From positions 117,400 through 181,399 of the forward strand of contig JACKBR010000004.1 in assembly GCA_020634495.1 (NCBI GenBank): a DNA stretch of 64,000 nt, in the 5' to 3' direction. The notes beneath the pieces are model-generated. The model was not told the DNA's origin and made no database searches. It saw nothing but the letters and a program-made list of their open reading frames with translations. Within the stretch, counting starts at the first letter, position 1. Each line of letters begins with the position of its first letter. The position numbers and the translations under genes were made by a program. This stretch comes from Ardenticatenaceae bacterium. Its GTDB lineage: Bacteria; Chloroflexota; Anaerolineae; Promineifilales; Promineifilaceae. Shown piece by piece: positions 20,268-28,259 of this stretch.

Positions 20268-20480
20268 ATGAGTAAAGACGATTTATTAGAAAATTATGCG
20301 GGCGTGGCGGAAGTTAGCAAGCGGCTCAATATTCATCCAGAATCAGTCCGCCGCTTGATCCGTCAGGGCAAGCTGCCAGCCATCAAGTTTGGCAACAAAT
20401 GGCTGGTAGAAAAAGCAACACTCGACCAGTACGCCAGTCGGTATGATCCCCGGCCTGGTAACAAAGCAACATTGTTTTAG
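20268..20480 (+). CDS. Small excisionase/MerR-type helix-turn-helix protein
   Basis: 70 residues. ENYAGVAEVSKRLNIHPESV then RRLIRQGKLPAIKFGNKWLV is a textbook DNA-binding domain of the excisionase (helix_turn_helix_17) type, ending in YDPRPGNKATLF. It probably acts as a stand-alone regulator rather than a recombination factor, because no integrase is nearby. The promoter region has facing TACAACAATT/AATTGTTGTA words that it could bind. A terminator separates it from ftsZ, so the two are not simply one transcript, but the conserved-looking proximity is notable. Confidence 0.8.
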   Translation: MSKDDLLENYAGVAEVSKRLNIHPESVRRLIRQGKLPAIKFGNKWLVEKATLDQYASRYDPRPGNKATLF

Positions 20481-20489
20481 CAGTTGAGA

Positions 20490-20543
20490 GCGAGGGGTGA
20501 ACCCGGGAAGAGGTGTCTGTTCACCCCTCGCTTCTCAATTTTT
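20490..20543 (+). terminator. Rho-independent terminator between the HTH gene and ftsZ
   Basis: Perfect 13-bp arms GCGAGGGGTGAAC (20490-20502) and GTTCACCCCTCGC (20519-20531), then TTCTCAATTTTTG. It ends the HTH transcript 25 bp before the ftsZ start. It also lies inside any read-through leader of ftsZ, so attenuation is possible. Confidence 0.85.
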
Positions 20544-20567
20544 GATTCATTTTAAGAGGGTATCCAT

Positions 20568-21716
20568 ATGCAAAGAGCGCCTGAATTTGAAAACGTAGCT
20601 TGTATTCGCGTGGTCGGTGTTGGTGGTGGCGGCTGCAATGCCGTGAATCGCATGATTCAAGAAGGCATCAATGGTGTCGATTTCATTGCCGTCAACACAG
20701 ATAATCAGGCGCTGCTCTTATCCGATGCCCCTGTGCGGGTGCGTATTGGCGAAAAGTTAACGCGTGGCCTGGGCGCAGGTGGCCATCCTGAACAGGGCGA
20801 AAAAGCGGCCGAAGAATCGACCGAAGAGCTGGATGAAGTGCTTTCTGGCTCTGATATGGTGTTTATTACCGCGGGCATGGGCGGCGGCACGGGAACGGGG
20901 GCAGCCCCCGTGGTGGCTAAGCTGGCTCGTGAGCAGGGCGCTTTGACGATTGGTGTGGTGACACGGCCGTTCCTCTTTGAAGGTAGCAAACGGGCCAATT
21001 CTGCTGAATCTGGCATCGAAAAGCTAAAAGACCATGTAGATACCCTGATTGTGATTCCCAACGATCGTTTGCTGGAGCTAACCGACCGGCGCGTTTCTTT
21101 GAAGGATTCCTTCAAAATGGCCGATGACGTGCTGCGCCAGGGCATCCAGGGCATTAGCGAACTCATTACTGTGCCTGGCCTCATCAACCTGGACTTTGCC
21201 GACGTGAAGGCAATCATGTCTGAAGGTGGCGCAGCCTTGATGGCTGTGGGTCATGGTGAAGGGGAAGAGCGGGCCAGGCTGGCGGCAGAACAGGCCATTA
21301 GCTCCCGCTTGCTGGATGTGACAATTGATGGCGCTCAGGGCATTTTGTTCAATGTGACTGGCGGACCAAACATGAGCCTGTACGATGTCAACATCGCCGC
21401 CGCCATTATCCGTGAGACGGCACATCCTGATGCCAACATGATTTTTGGCGCAGTGATTGACGAGGCAATGGGCGACGAAATGCGGATTACGGTGATTGCC
21501 ACGGGCTTTGAGCGGACAATCTCCCGGCGACAGGTGCTGCAACAACAGTACGGCCGTTCCTCCGGTATGCCAACTCAACGCCCCAAAACAGAAGCCGCTG
21601 TGACTGCTTCCCGGCAGGTTCCCGCTCGTGAAAATGAAGAACGCGAACTGGAACCCGTACAGCCAAAGTTTGCGCCCAACAATTTAGAAATCCCGGCCTT
21701 TTTGCGCCGACGTTAA
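20568..21716 (+). CDS. ftsZ: Cell division GTPase FtsZ
   Basis: Tubulin-like GTPase that polymerises into the division ring at mid-cell. Intact, 382 residues. GTP-binding: [15 protein letters not shown] (T1), GGGTGTG signature at residues 105-111 (T4), [18 protein letters not shown], and the T7 loop [14 protein letters not shown] that contacts the next subunit. The variable linker (residues about 330-370) is short and acidic. The extreme C-terminus [11 protein letters not shown] is the peptide that usually binds FtsA/SepF-type partners. AAGAGGGTATCCAT precedes ATG 20568. There are two ACGGCCGT copies. No other division genes are adjacent. Confidence 0.97.
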   Translation: MQRAPEFENVACIRVVGVGGGGCNAVNRMIQEGINGVDFIAVNTDNQALLLSDAPVRVRIGEKLTRGLGAGGHPEQGEKAAEESTEELDEVLSGSDMVFITAGMGGGTGTGAAPVVAKLAREQGALTIGVVTRPFLFEGSKRANSAESGIEKLKDHVDTLIVIPNDRLLELTDRRVSLKDSFKMADDVLRQGIQGISELITVPGLINLDFADVKAIMSEGGAALMAVGHGEGEERARLAAEQAISSRLLDVTIDGAQGILFNVTGGPNMSLYDVNIAAAIIRETAHPDANMIFGAVIDEAMGDEMRITVIATGFERTISRRQVLQQQYGRSSGMPTQRPKTEAAVTASRQVPARENEERELEPVQPKFAPNNLEIPAFLRRR

Positions 21717-22024
21717 TCGATTTTTTACCAATTTACCAACTCAGCAGAGTTGGCAGTCCAATCTGGATTGAGCAGCGCTTTCACAGGCTGCGAGCCGCCA
21801 ACACTGTAAATTTCTCTTGGCCGGTGCATTGTTGAATAAATGCACCGGGCCTGGAGCAAATTGAAATTACTCAGGGCAACAACGCTTGCCCATAGGTAAT
21901 CCACAGCAATTGTTCTTTGGGTATCGGACAACACCCTATGCAATTACTGTGCAGCGCTCCTTTTTGTTTTCGTTGGTGAAGTCCCTCATTTCATTACCTC
22001 ACCAACAACACATCCCCTCTGCAC
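21717..22024. other. Intergenic stretch downstream of ftsZ
   Basis: About 300 bp with no convincing gene. CAACTCAGCAGAGTTG near 21738 and GTTGGTGA (21972-21979) facing TCACCAAC (21999-22006) are possible hairpins. The latter lies just before the strong terminator at 22025. The minus-strand open frame at 21725-21943 has no start signal or family resemblance. Confidence 0.5.
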
Positions 22025-22066
22025 GCGCCCCCTGTTTATGCAGGACAGGGGGCGCACTTCTTTTTG
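22025..22066 (+). terminator. Rho-independent terminator
   Basis: Perfect arms GCGCCCCCTGT (22025-22035) and ACAGGGGGCGC (22045-22055), followed by ACTTCTTTTTGG. It would stop transcription coming from ftsZ just before the toxin-antitoxin promoter. Confidence 0.85.
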
Positions 22067-22078
22067 GACTAAAGTCTA

Positions 22079-22107
22079 TTGACATATTGATGACAAGACA
22101 GTATGCT
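22079..22107 (+). promoter_or_regulatory. Promoter of the toxin-antitoxin pair
   Basis: TTGACA at 22079-22084, 17-bp spacer, TATGCT at 22102-22107. The predicted transcript start, about 22114, coincides with the antitoxin ATG at 22115, so the message is likely leaderless. The earlier ATG at 22103 is part of the -10 box and cannot be the start. Confidence 0.75.
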
Positions 22108-22114
22108 TTGCTGC

Positions 22115-22366
22115 ATGAGAACAACAATTCGCCTTGACGATCAACTCTTAAAAAAGACCAAGCAATTGGCTGCCAAAACGGGTAAAACGTTAACGGCCGT
22201 AATCGAAGATGCCTTGCGTGAAACCCTGGCCAGGCAGAAAGAAAATGACCAACGTGAACCCGTGAAGCTGCCGGTTTTTCAGGGCCAGGGGTTGCAGGCA
22301 GGGGTTGATTTAGATGATTCTGCTGCGTTACTTGAACTGATGGAAAGTGCTGATGATCCTGCTTGA
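22115..22366 (+). CDS. VapB-like antitoxin, ribbon-helix-helix type
   Basis: 83 residues. MRTTIRLDDQLLKKTKQLAA then KTGKTLTAVIEDALRETLAR is a ribbon-helix-helix/VapB DNA-binding start. The acidic tail LDDSAALLELMESADDPA is the toxin-neutralising part. It typically forms a complex with the PIN toxin and represses its own promoter. The reading frame overlaps the toxin start by 14 bp. The start at 22115 is chosen because the promoter -10 box covers the upstream ATG. An ACGGCCGT lies within the gene (about 22192). Confidence 0.88.
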   Translation: MRTTIRLDDQLLKKTKQLAAKTGKTLTAVIEDALRETLARQKENDQREPVKLPVFQGQGLQAGVDLDDSAALLELMESADDPA

Positions 22367-22787
22367 TGTCAATGTGCTTGTTTATGCTTACCGTGCCGAT
22401 ACGCCCAATCACGAGGTGTACCGTCAATGGTTAGAAGCGGTTATTAATAGCGAGCAGGCTTATGGCATGTCTGATTTGGTTCTAAGTGGTTTTTTGCGAA
22501 TCGTGACCCACCCCCGCATTTTTACACCCCCAAGCAGCATCCGTGAAGCAATGCAATTTGTTACGGCCGTTCGCCAACAGCCCAACTGCGTAAACATTAT
22601 TCCCGGCAGCAGACATTGGCAAATCTTCCAAAGTCTGTGCCGGGAACCGGGCATTAAGGGTAATTTGGTGCCGGATGCTTATTTAGCTGCTCTGGCTATT
22701 GAATCGGGCAGTGAATGGATCACCACAGACGGTGATTTTGCCCGCTTTCCAAACTTGAAATGGCAGCACCCGCTCACATCTGCCTAA
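22353..22787 (+). CDS. VapC-like PIN-domain ribonuclease toxin
   Basis: 144 residues, PIN fold. Acidic residues of the active site: ILLDVNVLVYAYRAD (first Asp), SDLVLSGFLRIVTHPRIF, NLVPDAYLAALAIESGSEW (Asp) and ITTDGDFARFPNLKW (Asp-x-Asp). This is the subgroup annotated as 'TA system VapC family ribonuclease toxin', which cleaves RNA under stress when the antitoxin is degraded. ATG 22353 is preferred to the GTG at 22347. Translation is coupled to the antitoxin. The gene ends 4 bp into the convergent lipoprotein gene. Confidence 0.9.
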   Translation: MILLDVNVLVYAYRADTPNHEVYRQWLEAVINSEQAYGMSDLVLSGFLRIVTHPRIFTPPSSIREAMQFVTAVRQQPNCVNIIPGSRHWQIFQSLCREPGIKGNLVPDAYLAALAIESGSEWITTDGDFARFPNLKWQHPLTSA

Positions 22788-24457
22788 GGCGTCCAAACAT
22801 CAAAGTTGACAAATTCAACGGCCGTATCTCCCACAATCCTTAAATTGCCAGACACATTCCCCGTGAATAAGGTCCAGTTGCCACTGCTGCCAACGGCCGT
22901 TACAAACACACTGTCCGTCAGCCACATCTGCTGCCCCACGCCGCCGCTGATTAAAATTTCAACAGGCGTCTGGTCTTGCTGACCAATCCCTATAAAACCC
23001 GCGCCATAATATAGAAAATGAGCGCCTGCCTTGTTCCAGCCAGTGAACTCCAGTTGGTTGTTGGTCGTAACATACGGCACAAGGTCGCTGCCATCCCCAT
23101 CGGCCAGAGCCACAGTGCGTAAATTGTCGCTGTTGATGATGATTTGCAGGTAGGCCAGACGGCCGCCATTATTTGTCCAGTGCAGTGGAGAAAACAGCGT
23201 ATTGCCTGGAACTGTGCCCATCTCGGTGGCTGGGCCGCTTACGGGAATCTGGTACAGGGTTGCCGCCGCTGCTTCTGTCCAGGGGTCGGCCGCAGCAATC
23301 GCCACGTAGGCCTGGCTGCCGCTGGGCAGCCATTGGGCGGTGGGCACCCAGGCGTATTCGCTGGCCGTATTGACAAAGGGGAATTCGATAACCGTTTCCC
23401 GATTGCTGCCATCCATGTTGACCCGCGTCACGCTTTCTGGGTTGCCAAAGATTACCCGCGTGCCGTCTGGCGATAAGGCAAAGGTGTGTCCGCCGCTGTT
23501 TAGTGGGAATTGCTCGGTCAGACTGCCGCTGGTGGTGACCAGCCAAAGGTCTGGCTGTGGCGCCGCACCTGGCCCAACCAGGTTCACAATGCGGGTGTTG
23601 AAGGCGATGGTCTGGCTGTTGGGCAGCCATTCGATCTGGTTGATGAGGACGGCAAAATCTGTGCCTGCGCTGTTGGGCAAGTCGCTGGATTCCACCAGAG
23701 TTTGGCTGTCGCCTGCCACGGAAACAATCCCTAATCGATTGTTCTCAAATGTGCCAGCAACATACGCGATTTGTTGGCCATTGGGGGAAATGAGCAGGTT
23801 TCCGACGTTGGCTACGGCTGCCAGCAAGACGGGGTCGCCACTGGTGGGTGGAGATTGGGTTGTGTCCAGGGGCAGCTGCCAAATGCCATCGGTGTCGCTG
23901 TAAATGATGTAGCTGAGACTGCCGAGAACGGCCGTATCCGCATCAGAATCTGTGGGGGCTGTGGTGGGAACCGGGGTTGGCGTTGGCGGCGCAGCGGCAA
24001 CCGGCACGCTGCCTACATTGGTACCCAAGGAATATTGTGAGCCACCAGAAACCCAGCATTGCGGCGCGGCGATGTCGCTGGGGCAGGCCACCAGCCACCA
24101 GCCAGAGGCAGGGTCTTGCCCCAGCACCTGGGCGGTGGAATCCTTGAGGAAAAAGCCCAGCCTGTCGTAGGCGACGCCTGGCCCGGAGCGAATGTTGAGA
24201 TCGACAAGGATGGTGATATACGGATCGCTGCTGGCAACGGCCGTCGCGTCGCCGCTGCTGCCGCCTGGCAGGGTGGCTGTCGGTGCAATGCCCGAAATAA
24301 CGGTAGCCTGGCCAGGAACGGCCGTGCCATTTTCTAAAGTTACAATAGGCGGCGGCACAGAAAGCGTAGGCTCGGCTTCACCAGCAAACGCATTACAGGC
24401 CAACGTGGCCAGAAAAAGGATCGAGATAAAAAATAATAAAGGATGTTGGCGCAGCAT
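22784..24457 (-). CDS. Secreted lipoprotein with SH3 and TolB-like beta-propeller domains
   Basis: 557 residues, intact. Signal peptide LLFFISILFLATLACNAF with lipobox TLAC. Then a Thr/Pro/Gly linker and a bacterial SH3 domain (about residues 80-145: ITILVDLNIRSGPGVAYDRL to QCWVSGG). A second linker of PTPTPVPTTAPT type leads to a beta-propeller of TolB/WD40-like blades (LLISPNGQQIAYVAGTFENN, FALSPDGTRVIFGNPESVTR, TAQWLPSGSQAYVAIAAADP, PLHWTNNGGRLAYLQIIINS). It is likely anchored outside the membrane and binds cell-wall glycans or proteins. Function is unassigned. It converges on vapC with a 4-bp overlap. Confidence 0.85.
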   Translation of the reverse strand: MLRQHPLLFFISILFLATLACNAFAGEAEPTLSVPPPIVTLENGTAVPGQATVISGIAPTATLPGGSSGDATAVASSDPYITILVDLNIRSGPGVAYDRLGFFLKDSTAQVLGQDPASGWWLVACPSDIAAPQCWVSGGSQYSLGTNVGSVPVAAAPPTPTPVPTTAPTDSDADTAVLGSLSYIIYSDTDGIWQLPLDTTQSPPTSGDPVLLAAVANVGNLLISPNGQQIAYVAGTFENNRLGIVSVAGDSQTLVESSDLPNSAGTDFAVLINQIEWLPNSQTIAFNTRIVNLVGPGAAPQPDLWLVTTSGSLTEQFPLNSGGHTFALSPDGTRVIFGNPESVTRVNMDGSNRETVIEFPFVNTASEYAWVPTAQWLPSGSQAYVAIAAADPWTEAAAATLYQIPVSGPATEMGTVPGNTLFSPLHWTNNGGRLAYLQIIINSDNLRTVALADGDGSDLVPYVTTNNQLEFTGWNKAGAHFLYYGAGFIGIGQQDQTPVEILISGGVGQQMWLTDSVFVTAVGSSGNWTLFTGNVSGNLRIVGDTAVEFVNFDVWTP

Positions 24458-24480
24458 TTAGGCACTCCTTACAATTTATC

Positions 24481-24532
24481 TTCCCGGAGGTGTAACCCCA
24501 ACAACGTTTCTGCTGAGAATCTCCGGGAGGTT
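24481..24532. repeat. CCCGGAG/CTCCGGG inverted repeat
   Basis: CCCGGAG at 24483-24489 faces CTCCGGG at 24521-24527, followed by AGGTT. A relative with the same arms lies at 61745-61800 between korA and korB. On the minus strand it would sit in the leader of the SH3/propeller lipoprotein. The rest of the 297-bp gap up to 24754 shows no gene. Confidence 0.7.
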
Positions 24533-24754
24533 GCCCTCAAAATGAAAATATTTTTAGGATAAACTTAAACAGTTTACAATAGATTACACCACGATGCGAT
24601 GGGTTTCTACACGGGAACGCAGCGCATTTACTACGCAAATACCCCGTTGGCGTGCATTTTGCGTAAAGGATGTGCTCAAAATTAAAACGCATCCACAAGG
24701 TTTGCCCATTCACCAAAGCCTAAAGCTGCAAACGGGCAAAATCAAAGAGGGATC

Positions 24755-26068
24755 ATGAGTTTACGGAATTTTTTGGAACAAGCCGCTCAGTCAGGCGATC
24801 TTATTGAAATTGACAGGCCGGTGAGCGTGAATTATGAGCTGGCAAATGTGGCTCACGCTTTAGAGGGCAAGCCAGTCCTCTTTAACAAGATCATTGATTA
24901 TGCTGATTGGCGGGTGTGCGCTGGGCCTTGTTCAGATCGCAAATATTTTAGTATGGATTTGGGGGTGCCGGTGGCCGCGCTTATTCCCCATTTGGCCCAG
25001 GCAACCGAAAACCCACAGACCCCGCCAATGGTGGCGCAAGGTGCCTGCCAGGAAGTGGTTTTAGAGCAGTTTGATCTGCACGATTTGCCGATTTTGTTTC
25101 ATTTACCTGGGGATGGCGGGCATTATGTTGCCAGCAATGTGGTTATTACGGAAGACCCGGAGCTGGGGCGCAACATGTGCTACCACCGGCTGCTGCGGCT
25201 GGATGAGCGGCGCTTTGCGGCTCGCATCATTGAGCGGCGCGGCACCTGGACTGCCATGCAAAAGGTCGAGGGCGATTTGCCGGTGGCTATTTGCATCGGC
25301 GTGTCGCAGGCGGTGCATTTGGCGGCGGCAATGTCGGCTGCCCCAGATGTGGATGAGCTGGCGGTGGCCCACGCGCTGGCTCCCACGCCGCTGGTAAAAT
25401 GCCTCACCAATGATCTGGCGGTGCCCGCCGATGCAGAAATTGTGCTGGAAGGGCGTATTACTAAGCGCCAAACGCAAGAAGGCCCGTTTATGGATCTGAC
25501 GGAGACGATGGACATCATCCGTGATCAGCCGATCATCGAAATTGATTTGATCACGCACCGGCGCAACCCCATTTTTCATGCGCTGCTGCCGGGCGGGCTG
25601 GAGCACAAGATTTTGATGGGGATGCCGAAGGAGCCGACGATTTTTGCTGAGGTGAATAAGGTAACCCGCTGCACGGACGTAGTGATTACGCCTGGCGGCG
25701 CTTCCTGGCTTCATGCGGTGGTGCAAATTGATAAACAGGGGCCGGAAGACGGCCGTCTGGCCATCGAAGCGGCATTTAAGGGGCATGGCTCCTTAAAGCA
25801 TGTGTGGGTGGTGGATACGGATGTGGACATTTATGATCCGGCGCAGGTGGAGTGGGCCTTTGCCACCCGCTTTCAGGGGGACAAAAATATGATGCTGTTT
25901 GCCAACCAGCCGGGCAGCTCGCTAGACCCATCTGGCATTCATGTGCCGGGGCAAAAGAGCCACACGGCCAAGCTGGGCTTTGACTGCACCATCCCCTGGG
26001 GGGCTGACAAAGCCAAATTTACACGGGGGGAATACGGCCGTGTGAACCTGGAAGCGTATCTACCATAA
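24755..26068 (+). CDS. UbiD-family decarboxylase, archaeal-type (possible anhydromevalonate phosphate decarboxylase)
   Basis: 437-residue intact member of the prenylated-FMN-dependent UbiD family. The N-terminal part is SLRNFLEQAAQSGDLIEIDR, prFMN-site region GHYVASNVVITEDPELGRNM, and RIIERRGTWTAMQK. The catalytic segment is EGPFMDLTE at residues 242-250, with Asp247 where fungal Fdc1 has its second Glu. Then come PIFHALLPGGLEHKILMGMP, WVVDTDVDIYDPAQVEWAFA and NQPGSSLDPSG. The shorter length and the 'EGPFxDxT', 'HALLPGG.EHK.LMGMP' and 'GSSLDPS' signatures resemble the archaeal UbiD clade that decarboxylates trans-anhydromevalonate 5-phosphate. The aconitase-X gene in the same operon supports this. 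Exact substrate is inferred. Confidence 0.85.
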   Translation: MSLRNFLEQAAQSGDLIEIDRPVSVNYELANVAHALEGKPVLFNKIIDYADWRVCAGPCSDRKYFSMDLGVPVAALIPHLAQATENPQTPPMVAQGACQEVVLEQFDLHDLPILFHLPGDGGHYVASNVVITEDPELGRNMCYHRLLRLDERRFAARIIERRGTWTAMQKVEGDLPVAICIGVSQAVHLAAAMSAAPDVDELAVAHALAPTPLVKCLTNDLAVPADAEIVLEGRITKRQTQEGPFMDLTETMDIIRDQPIIEIDLITHRRNPIFHALLPGGLEHKILMGMPKEPTIFAEVNKVTRCTDVVITPGGASWLHAVVQIDKQGPEDGRLAIEAAFKGHGSLKHVWVVDTDVDIYDPAQVEWAFATRFQGDKNMMLFANQPGSSLDPSGIHVPGQKSHTAKLGFDCTIPWGADKAKFTRGEYGRVNLEAYLP

Positions 26069-26113
26069 CTGTTTTCATAACAACAAAAACCCTTGACCAA
26101 TTGGAAGTGACGA

Positions 26114-27799
26114 ATGGACATTCCCGTCCTTGCCCAACAATTTCCCATAAAACTATTGGCTGAAGAAAGCGGCCTGGTGCAGCAAGAACTCAGCTTAATG
26201 ATCCTCTTGTTCATTGCCGCCATGGTGGCCATTGTTGTGCGGCGGATTCGGCTGCCTTACACGGTGGCGCTTGTGCTCGTGGGGCTGGTGCTTTCGTTTT
26301 TCCCCAATTTTTTAGGTGTTTCTGTTAGTTCAGACCTCATTTTGGCAATTTTGGTGCCGCCGCTCATTTTTGAGGCGACGCTGCATATTCCCTGGCGCAA
26401 GCTGAAGAAGGATTTGCTGCCGGTGCTGCTGCTGGCGGTGGGCGGCACGCTGGTGGGTACTTTTTTGGTGGGTGGCCTGGTGGTGCAATTTTTGCACATT
26501 TCCTGGGCAGCGGCGCTGGCTTTTGGCGCGTTAATTTCGGCCACAGACCCGGTGGCGGTGATTGCTTTTTTCCGCAGTTTGGGGGTGAGTAAGCGGCTGA
26601 CCATTTTGGTTGAGGGCGAGAGTTTGTTTAATGATGGCGTGGCTATTGTTATCTTTAATCTGGCCCTGGCGGCGGGGACAGCTACCAGTTCTTTTGGCCT
26701 GGTGCAGGCGGTGCAGGAATTTGCCATTGTGGCTTTTGGTGGCCTGGCTGTGGGGCTGACCATGGGGTATGTGGTTTCTTATATCATCCTTAAAAATGTG
26801 GATGACCATCTAATTGAAACGGCTACAACGGTGGCTCTGGCTTTTGGTTCGTTTGTGGCGGCGGAGTCGTTTGGCAATTTTATTGGGGTGGAGGGGCTGC
26901 ATTTTAGCGGCATTTTGGCGGTGGTGGCGGCGGGCCTCATGGTGGGCAATATTGGCCTGCAAAACACATCGCCCACCACCAAGCTGACGCTGGATAATTT
27001 TTGGGAATTTTTGAGTTTTGTGGTGAATTCGCTGGTCTTTTTGCTGATTGGGTTGGAGATTGAGCTGGCTCAGCTACGGCCGAATATTGTTCCCATCATC
27101 GTGGCGGTGGTGGCCATTATTTTGAGCCGGGGCTTGATTATTTATACGTTTGGCTGGGTTTACGGCCGTTTCCATCCACAAAACATCATTCCCCTCAACT
27201 TTCAACATGTGATGTACTGGGGTGGGCTGCGCGGGGCCATTAGCCTGGCGCTGGCCCTCTCCATTGAAAACGCTGTTTTTGGCTCAAGCGTGGCTTTAGA
27301 ACTGCGGGTGATGACCTTTGGCGTGGTGCTGTTTACCTTGCTGTTCCAGGGCATGACCATTGAGCGAATAATCAAGCGCCTGCGCCTGGCCGACAAACCG
27401 CCGCAGCGCGTGGAGTTGCAGCGGCGGCAGGCGACCCTGTTTGCGAAATGGGCGGGCAAGCGTGAACTGGATCGCCTGCGCGAAAATGGCATTTTGTTTA
27501 AGGACATCTGGGAATCGATGGTGCAGGTGTACGATGAAGAAATCCTGGAGAAGAAAGCCGATTTGCGGGCGCATTTGCAAGATTACCCCGAACTGGAGCA
27601 GGAGATGTATTTGCAGGCGCGTGAAGATGCGCTAAACGCCGAGCGCAGCGCCATTGGTGAAGCATCCCGACGGGGCCTTATCTCCAATGATGTGAACGAT
27701 GAACTAATTATTGAACTAAATAATCGGGTGGCGGCGCTAGAAATTTTGATGAAGAATCGGGGTTTGGGTGTGGGACGGGAGAGTACGGATCATGAGTAG
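26114..27799 (+). CDS. Na+/H+ (cation/proton) antiporter, CPA1 NhaP type
   Basis: 561 residues, intact, about 12 membrane helices followed by a cytoplasmic tail of about 130 residues. Ion-site motifs: ALISATDPVAVIAFFRSLGV and VEGESLFNDGVAIVIFNLAL, the conserved Asp pair of CPA1 exchangers. Later WGGLRGAISLALALSI matches the family. The C-terminal charged helices (ELDRLRENGILFKDIWESMV to LNNRVAALEILMKN) may be regulatory. It exchanges sodium or potassium for protons across the inner membrane. It starts 45 bp after ubiD and its stop overlaps the next gene, so it is part of one operon with the Usp, MscS and aconitase-X genes. Confidence 0.92.
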   Translation: MDIPVLAQQFPIKLLAEESGLVQQELSLMILLFIAAMVAIVVRRIRLPYTVALVLVGLVLSFFPNFLGVSVSSDLILAILVPPLIFEATLHIPWRKLKKDLLPVLLLAVGGTLVGTFLVGGLVVQFLHISWAAALAFGALISATDPVAVIAFFRSLGVSKRLTILVEGESLFNDGVAIVIFNLALAAGTATSSFGLVQAVQEFAIVAFGGLAVGLTMGYVVSYIILKNVDDHLIETATTVALAFGSFVAAESFGNFIGVEGLHFSGILAVVAAGLMVGNIGLQNTSPTTKLTLDNFWEFLSFVVNSLVFLLIGLEIELAQLRPNIVPIIVAVVAIILSRGLIIYTFGWVYGRFHPQNIIPLNFQHVMYWGGLRGAISLALALSIENAVFGSSVALELRVMTFGVVLFTLLFQGMTIERIIKRLRLADKPPQRVELQRRQATLFAKWAGKRELDRLRENGILFKDIWESMVQVYDEEILEKKADLRAHLQDYPELEQEMYLQAREDALNAERSAIGEASRRGLISNDVNDELIIELNNRVAALEILMKNRGLGVGRESTDHE

Positions 27800-28259
27800 T
27801 ATTGTGTGTGCCACTCGTGGTGGCGAAGGCAGCCGCGTGGCGCAGATGGCCGCTATTGAAAAGGCCAAAGCGACCCAAAAACCGCTGTATTTTTTATACG
27901 TTGTGGATGCGAATAGTTTGGATGACGAGATTGATGAGAGTCTGAAAGAAGCTATTTTGGCTGAACTGAACTGGATGGGTGAAACGCTGCTGCGCATTGC
28001 CCAACGGCGAGCCGATGAGGCAAATTTAAGTACGGAAGTAAAGATTCGGAAGGGGAAGGTGCAGGACGAGATCATTCGTTTTGTGAAGGATGTCAAGGCG
28101 GATCTGCTGGTGTTGGGTGCGCCGCGTGGCACCACGGCGAATGTGTTTGGCGATGATGCGATTGAGCGGCTGGCTGGGGGGATTCGGCAGGAAACGGCCG
28201 TTACCGTGGAAATTATCCGCCCTGATTTTGTTAACAAAGGGAGAGTTCATAATCCATGA
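27792..28259 (+). CDS. Universal stress protein (UspA family)
   Basis: 155 residues. Rossmann-like alpha/beta domain: SSIVCATRGGEGSRVAQMAA, YFLYVVDANSLDDEIDES, then LVLGAPRGTTANVFGDDAIE and a final strand TAVTVEIIRPDF. The usual nucleotide signature G-2x-G-9x-G-S/T is only loosely kept, so ATP binding is uncertain. ATG 27792 overlaps the antiporter stop (27797-27799) by 8 bp, and its own TGA overlaps the MscS start. Usp proteins often sit beside ion transporters and gate them, which fits here by position only. Confidence 0.85.
   Translation: MSSIVCATRGGEGSRVAQMAAIEKAKATQKPLYFLYVVDANSLDDEIDESLKEAILAELNWMGETLLRIAQRRADEANLSTEVKIRKGKVQDEIIRFVKDVKADLLVLGAPRGTTANVFGDDAIERLAGGIRQETAVTVEIIRPDFVNKGRVHNP

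Noticed and set aside
20268..20480. Phage excisionase
   Set aside because: The fold matches, but there is no integrase or phage gene nearby and the gene has its own regulated promoter and terminator.
22103..22114. Upstream ATG of the antitoxin
   Set aside because: It lies within the -10 box TATGCT of the promoter.
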